Under the pieces are notes generated by a model. That model had not been told where the DNA came from. It worked only from the letters and a program-made list of their open reading frames with translations, and did no database searches. DNA of 64,000 nucleotides. Origin: Piscinibacterium candidicorallinum. GTDB taxonomy: Bacteria > Pseudomonadota > Gammaproteobacteria > Burkholderiales > Burkholderiaceae_C. Of the stretch, positions 60,308-64,000 are shown one piece after another. The stretch spans positions 3,596,001 through 3,660,000 of the forward strand of contig NZ_CP180191.1 of assembly GCF_047549485.1 (NCBI RefSeq), written 5' to 3'. Position numbers and translations under genes: made by a program. Every line of letters begins with the position of its first letter. The stretch's first letter is position 1.

Positions 60308-60745
60308 ATGAACCCCACCGAGTTAGCCGGCGCCGTGGGACGCGCCAAGGACTTCTTCGAACACCTGTCGCGCGCCGACACGCAGCGCATGGCGCAGATC
60401 TACACCGATGACGCCTGGTTCAAGGACCCCTTCAACGAGGTCAGTGGTGTGGATCGCATCGCCGCCATCTTCAACCACATGTTCGATCAGGTGGAGCGCC
60501 CACGCTTCGTGGTGACGGATGCGGTGGCCCAGGGCGACAGCGCCTTCCTCACCTGGGACTTCATCTTCAGCTCAGCCCGCATGGGCGGCGAGCAGACCGT
60601 GCGTGGCGCAAGCCACCTGAAATTTGCCGCGGACGGGCGCATCACCTACCACCGCGACTACTGGGACGTGGCTGAGGAGCTGTACGAAAAGATCCCTCTG
60701 CTGGGCGGTTTAATGCGTTTTCTCAAGAAGCGTGCGGCAAGCTGA
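60308..60745 (+). CDS. NTF2-like (SnoaL-type) protein
   Basis: A 145-residue cone-shaped fold: AKDFFEHLSRADTQRMAQIYTDDAWFKDPFNEVSGVDRIAAIFNHMF, then FLTWDFIFSSARMGGEQTVRGASHLKFAADGRITYHRDYWDVAEELYEKIPLLGGLM. The pattern YxxDAxFKDPFxEVxG plus HRDYWD is a recognised NTF2-like subgroup paired with this SDR. It could be an isomerase, cyclase or ligand binder. It starts 11 bases after the SDR stop. Confidence 0.9.
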   Translation: MNPTELAGAVGRAKDFFEHLSRADTQRMAQIYTDDAWFKDPFNEVSGVDRIAAIFNHMFDQVERPRFVVTDAVAQGDSAFLTWDFIFSSARMGGEQTVRGASHLKFAADGRITYHRDYWDVAEELYEKIPLLGGLMRFLKKRAAS

Positions 60746-60816
60746 CACCGTCGTGTCATCCAGAACACCCCGCTCAAACCTAAACTCGTAGTTGTTTCTT
60801 GCCTGACGAGACCGCC

Positions 60817-61698
60817 ATGCTGTATCCCGAGCTCTACAAGTCCCTTGAAAACGTGCGCTGGCACATGGACACGGACATCCCTTGGGATGAGTTCGATGCC
60901 AGCAAGCTGTCCGACGATCAGGCGCAGACCATCAAGATGAACGCCATCACGGAGTGGAGCGCCCTGCCCGCTACCGAGATGTTCCTGCGCGACAACCGCG
61001 GCGACAGCGACTTCTCCGCCTTCATGAGCGTGTGGTTCTTCGAAGAGCAGAAGCACAGCCTCGTGCTCATGGAGTACCTGCGCCGCTTCCGGCCGGATCT
61101 CGTGCCCACCGAGGACGAGCTGCACAACGTGCGCTTCGAGTTCGATCCCGCCCCGGCCATGGAAACGCTGATGCTGCACTTCTGCGGCGAGATCCGGCTG
61201 AATCACTGGTACCGCCGCGCCAGCGAATGGCATACCGAGCCGGTCATCAAGCACATCTACAAGCTCATCAGCCAGGACGAAGCCCGCCACGCCGGCGCCT
61301 ACCTGCGCTACATGAAGAAGAACTTGACCGACAAGGGCGCCGCCGTGGCCGAGACCGCGCGCAATGCCTTCGCCAAGATCGGCGTGCTCATGGCCAGCGC
61401 CCGGCGCACAAGCCAGGCCCTGCACCCGACCAACCTGCACGTGAACAAGGCCCTGTTCCCCAATGACACCGTGCAGTCCCGCCTGCCCGACCCGGAGTGG
61501 CTGGAGCGCTGGCTGGACACGCAGATCAACTTCGACGCCGTCTGGGAGCACAAGGTCGTCGAGCGCATCCTGCACAACATGGGCATTCTGTTCGACCGCA
61601 GCTTTGCCAGCGTCCAGGAGCTGAACCGATTCCGCAAGGAACTTGCGCGCAGCGTGGGCGACAAGCTCAGCGGCGGGGGCGATACGGCGCCCGCGTAA
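60817..61698 (+). CDS. ferritin-like diiron protein, acyl-ACP-desaturase type
   Basis: A 293-residue helical protein with the two-helix-pair diiron ligands: FFEEQKHSLVL (E-E-x-x-H) and ISQDEARHAGAYL (D-E-x-R-H), and further Glu residues in ITEWSALPATEMF and CGEIRLNHWYRRA. The pattern fits the soluble fatty-acid desaturase/ferritin-like group. It would use oxygen to desaturate or hydroxylate an acyl chain, an attractive partner for the CFA synthase. Start at ATG 60817; a TTG at 60799 is open in frame. A 71-base gap precedes it. Confidence 0.85.
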   Translation: MLYPELYKSLENVRWHMDTDIPWDEFDASKLSDDQAQTIKMNAITEWSALPATEMFLRDNRGDSDFSAFMSVWFFEEQKHSLVLMEYLRRFRPDLVPTEDELHNVRFEFDPAPAMETLMLHFCGEIRLNHWYRRASEWHTEPVIKHIYKLISQDEARHAGAYLRYMKKNLTDKGAAVAETARNAFAKIGVLMASARRTSQALHPTNLHVNKALFPNDTVQSRLPDPEWLERWLDTQINFDAVWEHKVVERILHNMGILFDRSFASVQELNRFRKELARSVGDKLSGGGDTAPA

Positions 61699-61701
61699 GC
61701 C

Positions 61702-61710
61702 GTCCTAGAC
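61702..61710. promoter_or_regulatory. GTCCTAGAC, partial TGTC-TAG-GACA site 4
   Basis: Reverse complement GTCTAGGAC is the 9-base core of site 3. It lies in the 50-base gap before the aldo/keto reductase gene. Outer bases of the palindrome are not kept. The gap also has an inverted pair, CGGAGGCTTC and the later CGGAGCCTCCG. Confidence 0.3.
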
Positions 61711-61748
61711 TCGGAGGCTTCCCGTCCACAAGAACACGGAGCCTCCGA

Positions 61749-62720
61749 ATGCAATTCCGCCGCCTGGGCCGCGCCGGCCTCAAAGTGTCCGAACTCTCCT
61801 TCGGCAGCTGGGTTACCTTCCACAACCAGGCCGATGTGAAGGCCGCTGTCGAGATGATGGCCGCCGCCTGGGACCACGGCGTCAACTTCTTCGACAACGC
61901 CGAGGTCTACGCCAAGGGCGAGAGCGAGCGCATCATGGGCGCCGCGCTCAAGAAGCTCAAGTGGCCGCGCGAGAAGGTCGTCGTCTCCACCAAGTTCTAC
62001 TGGGGTCTGAACGACGGGCCCAACGAGCGCAACACGCTCAACCGCAAGTACCTGCTGCAGGCCATGGACGGGTCACTGAAGCGCCTTAACCTGGACTTCG
62101 TGGACCTGGCCTACTGCCACCGCCCCGACCCGAACACGCCCATCGAAGAGACCGTCTGGGCCATGAGCGACATGGTCACGCGCGGCCAGGCCCTCTACTG
62201 GGGCACGAGCGAATGGAGCGCCGACGAGATCCGCGCCGCGTGGCTGATTGCCGACAAGCACCACCTGCACAAGCCCGTGGTCGAGCAGCCGCAATACAAC
62301 CTCTTCCACCGCAAGCGTGTGGAGAAGGAATACGCCCGGCTCTATGAAGACTGCGGCATTGGCCTCACCACCTGGAGCCCGCTGGCCTCGGGTCTCTTGT
62401 CCGGCAAGTACCGCAAGGGCATCCCCAAGGGCAGCCGCGGCGCCCTGGAGAACACCAAGTGGCTGGCCGATCAGCTCATCGACAAGCCCAAGAACGCCGC
62501 CACGGACAAGCTGGAGAAGGTCGCCAAGGAACTCGGCTGCACCCTCTCCCAGCTCGCCATCGCCTGGTGCGCCAAGAACCCGAATGTCTCCACCGTCATC
62601 ACCGGCGCGTCCAAGCTCGCGCAGGTCAAGGAGAACATGAAGGCCGTGGACGTGATCGCCAAGCTCACGCCCGAGGTGATCGCCAAGATCGAAGAGATCA
62701 CTGCGCCGCTGGCTGGTTGA
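61749..62720 (+). CDS. aldo/keto reductase (voltage-gated K-channel beta-subunit type)
   Basis: A 323-residue TIM-barrel oxidoreductase. Catalytic residues are seen as D-x4-Y (FFDNAEVYAKGESERIMG), Lys (VVSTKFYW) and His (DLAYCHRPDP), with NADPH contacts in TTWSPLASGLLSGKY and VITGASKLAQVKENMKAV. The Kv-beta-like group reduces aldehydes and ketones, including lipid peroxidation products. It is probably the last gene of the light/lipid run; a strong hairpin follows 10 bases after its stop. Confidence 0.93.
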   Translation: MQFRRLGRAGLKVSELSFGSWVTFHNQADVKAAVEMMAAAWDHGVNFFDNAEVYAKGESERIMGAALKKLKWPREKVVVSTKFYWGLNDGPNERNTLNRKYLLQAMDGSLKRLNLDFVDLAYCHRPDPNTPIEETVWAMSDMVTRGQALYWGTSEWSADEIRAAWLIADKHHLHKPVVEQPQYNLFHRKRVEKEYARLYEDCGIGLTTWSPLASGLLSGKYRKGIPKGSRGALENTKWLADQLIDKPKNAATDKLEKVAKELGCTLSQLAIAWCAKNPNVSTVITGASKLAQVKENMKAVDVIAKLTPEVIAKIEEITAPLAG

Positions 62721-62730
62721 TGCGGTTCAC

Positions 62731-62759
62731 CGCAGTCCGGGTCTGGCGCCCGGACTGCG
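62731..62759 (+). terminator. GC-rich hairpin after the aldo/keto reductase
   Basis: CGCAGTCCGGG and CCCGGACTGCG form a perfect 11-bp stem with a 7-base loop, 10 bases after the stop codon. No T-tract follows, so factor-dependent termination or 3'-end protection is likelier. Its right arm overlaps the start of repeat copy h. Confidence 0.55.
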
Positions 62760-62832
62760 AAAGCGAGATGGGCTCGGGGAGCGGCTCTTCAGGGCAAAGT
62801 GGCTGGAGAGGCGCACGGAACAAGCGGAAAGC
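62746..62832 (+). repeat. dispersed intergenic element, copy h (full length)
   Basis: GCGCCCGGACTGCGAAAGCG, AGATGGGCTC, then GCGGCTCTTCAGGGCAAAGT, GGCTGGAGAGGCGCACGGAA and CAAGCGGAAAGC. It aligns end to end with copy d (35426-35513) with nearly equal length (87 and 88 bases) and the same position just after a stop codon. The hairpin arms have diverged (GGCTCTTCAG, CTGGAGAGGC) but mostly still pair. Confidence 0.85.
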
Positions 62833-62843
62833 TGATTGACGGG

Positions 62844-63218
62844 CTAGGCGGCGTCCTCAGACAAAGGCGCCACATACTCTGCCCATCCGATCAGGTTGCC
62901 TGCGCCCAAGTGAATCTCCCAGCGGAAGCCCTGCTTGAACAGGTTGGCGTCCTGCTCCAGCACCAGCAGCCGCGCCGTCGCATCAGCACATTCGCCTGGC
63001 GCAAGAAACGACGGCCCTACGAACTCAAGCATTCCGATGAAGTAATCAGTCGATCGGCCGGGGATGCGGTGATTCGGCAGGCGGCGCGACTCGAGGCCGG
63101 ACCGTGCATCGGGTTCAACGCAGACTCGTACACGCGCACAAATCAATGCTTCGCTCAATGGGTTCTCCTGCTGGTCGATAAACGCAAGCGAGCCGAGCAA
63201 GGGATGCATCGCGGCCAC
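62844..63218 (-). CDS. small protein resembling EF-Tu domain III
   Basis: A 124-residue protein: RRLPNHRIPGRSTDYFIGMLEFVGPSFLAPGECADATARLLVLEQDANLFKQGFRWEIHLGAGNLIGWAEYV. The pattern of a short strand, FIGxxEF, LxPGEx.A..RLLV, FxxGxRWEIxxGxxxIGWxEV is close to the C-terminal beta-barrel of elongation factor Tu found alone in small bacterial proteins. Function unknown. Base composition is a little less GC-rich than the neighbours. It converges on the plus-strand repeat and is divergent from the last gene. Confidence 0.6.
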   Translation of the reverse strand: MAAMHPLLGSLAFIDQQENPLSEALICARVRVCVEPDARSGLESRRLPNHRIPGRSTDYFIGMLEFVGPSFLAPGECADATARLLVLEQDANLFKQGFRWEIHLGAGNLIGWAEYVAPLSEDAA

Positions 63219-63316
63219 CAGCCCAATTCTCGTCTCGGCAGTTGCGGCGCGACAATCGTCCCACGCGGATGAATCGACCTTACGTATCGGCGAGCTTCCG
63301 CCACAGGAGTCAAGAT

Positions 63317-64000
63317 TTGAGCCACCCCACCGCCCTCATCACCAACGCCCTCGAATTCGCCGGCCCGCCATCTGTGCAGGCGCTGCTGGACGCAGGCTTT
63401 GCCGTCACGGTGCATGACCGCAGCTTCACATCCCAACACGCGCGGGACGCCTACGCCGTGGCCCACCCGCAGGTGCGCGTGCTGGCCGAGCAGGCGCCGG
63501 ATGCGGTCATCGCAGCCGCCAGCGGCGAGCACGGCGCGCTGAATGTGCTGGTGAGCAATGACGCCTGGCCCGCGGTGCACGGCCCCACGGAGCAGACGGA
63601 TGTGCAGGCCCTGCGTGACACGCTGGATGCGCTGGTGGTGTTCCCATTTGCGCTGATGCAGGCCGCCATGCCGGTGCTGCGCCGCACGGCCGGCTCGCGG
63701 GTAGTGATGATCACCTCCAACCGCACCCGGCTGCCCGTGAATGGCGGGGCGATTCCTGATGCCGCGCGGGCTGCGCTCAATGCGCTGGTGCGTTCCTTCA
63801 GCATCGAACTCGCACCGGCTGGCATTCCGGTGAACGCGATCGCGCCCAACTATCTGTATAGCGAGACCTACTACCCGAAGGCGGTGTTTGTGGACGACCC
63901 CAAGGGCCGCGCCTTTGTGGAGCAGGTGGTGCCCGCCGGGCGGCTGGCGCGGCCAGAGGAGATCGGCGAACTGGTGCGCTACCTCGCCACAAACACCGGC
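63317..64000 (+). CDS. halohydrin dehalogenase-like SDR, catalytic Tyr missing, partial
   Basis: The first 228 residues are in the window; it runs off the edge. It starts at TTG 63317, with AGGAG 8 bases upstream. ALITNALEFAGPPSVQALLDAGFAVTVHDRSF shows T9-x4-F14-x-G16, the halide-pocket motif that replaces the SDR glycine motif in halohydrin dehalogenases. LNVLVSNDAWP and AIAPNYLYSETYYP also match HheC. The catalytic set should be S-x12-Y-x3-R. Here Ser134 and Arg151 are present but position 147 is Pro. It therefore probably lacks dehalogenase or dehydrogenase activity, or uses another acid. Confidence 0.85.
   Translation, partial: MSHPTALITNALEFAGPPSVQALLDAGFAVTVHDRSFTSQHARDAYAVAHPQVRVLAEQAPDAVIAAASGEHGALNVLVSNDAWPAVHGPTEQTDVQALRDTLDALVVFPFALMQAAMPVLRRTAGSRVVMITSNRTRLPVNGGAIPDAARAALNALVRSFSIELAPAGIPVNAIAPNYLYSETYYPKAVFVDDPKGRAFVEQVVPAGRLARPEEIGELVRYLATNTG

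Overview
The window is GC-rich chromosomal DNA from a betaproteobacterium, most probably a member of the Burkholderiales. This is inferred from gene content: DUF3567 and DUF2164 small proteins, a PhaM-type PHB granule protein, a fused one-chain indolepyruvate ferredoxin oxidoreductase, and the rsmB-DUF4390-ntrY-ntrX-trkA-trkH gene order. I see no rRNA, tRNA, CRISPR array, prophage or transposase gene. Genes are densely packed, with many 4-base ATGA overlaps.

Layout. 1-4.7 kb: the tail of a probable creD, a small membrane protein, a chromosomal class D beta-lactamase, a Nudix hydrolase overlapping eamA, a small lipoprotein and an HNH nuclease. 4.7-13.9 kb (minus strand): a degenerate GGDEF protein, rsmB, DUF4390, an NtrY-like kinase with an NtrX-like regulator lacking the AAA+ domain, the Trk potassium system and DUF3567. 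14.0-23.7 kb (plus): an MFS transporter coupled to type II secretion genes gspK-L-M-N-D-E-F; gspC and gspG-J are missing from this stretch. A 119-bp tandem duplication of the gspF 3' end follows. 24.2-26.9 kb: a TonB-dependent receptor with an operator-like dyad and a strong terminator.

27.3-35.4 kb: indolepyruvate ferredoxin oxidoreductase, a PLP aminotransferase, an SDR, DUF3108 and a fumarylacetoacetate hydrolase family protein, plausibly aromatic amino acid or aryl-pyruvate catabolism. 35.6-39.9 kb: an Ala-rich membrane protein, PhaM, a FIST-domain sensor and its small partner, and an exported alpha/beta hydrolase. 40-48.6 kb: a Fur-box promoter driving an unknown gene, a GFA protein, two VOC proteins, an AraC regulator, an IspZ-like membrane protein with an extra N-terminal domain, an MFS exporter with a hairpin-rich leader, and an RmlD-like reductase.

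48.6-62.7 kb looks like a light-response and membrane-lipid region. It holds an iron-sulfur photolyase, DUF2256, a MerR regulator with every signature of a B12 photoreceptor (LitR/CarH), a glutathione peroxidase, and a ten-gene plus-strand run: FAD amine oxidase-like protein, DUF1365, cyclopropane fatty acid synthase, chalcone isomerase-like protein, GPH-type transporter, DUF3833, SDR, NTF2-like protein, ferritin-like desaturase and aldo/keto reductase. The window ends in a halohydrin dehalogenase-like SDR that keeps the family nucleophile pocket but has lost the catalytic Tyr.

The strongest unexplained signal is a dispersed intergenic element seen nine times. It carries a TTTCCGCTTgTC core and, in the best copies, a hairpin built from GGCTTTCCAG and CTGGAAAGCC around CCAA/TTGG. 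Three copies align over about 85 bp. A second signal is a TGTC-N3-GACA palindrome in the light region only, a candidate operator for the local LitR.
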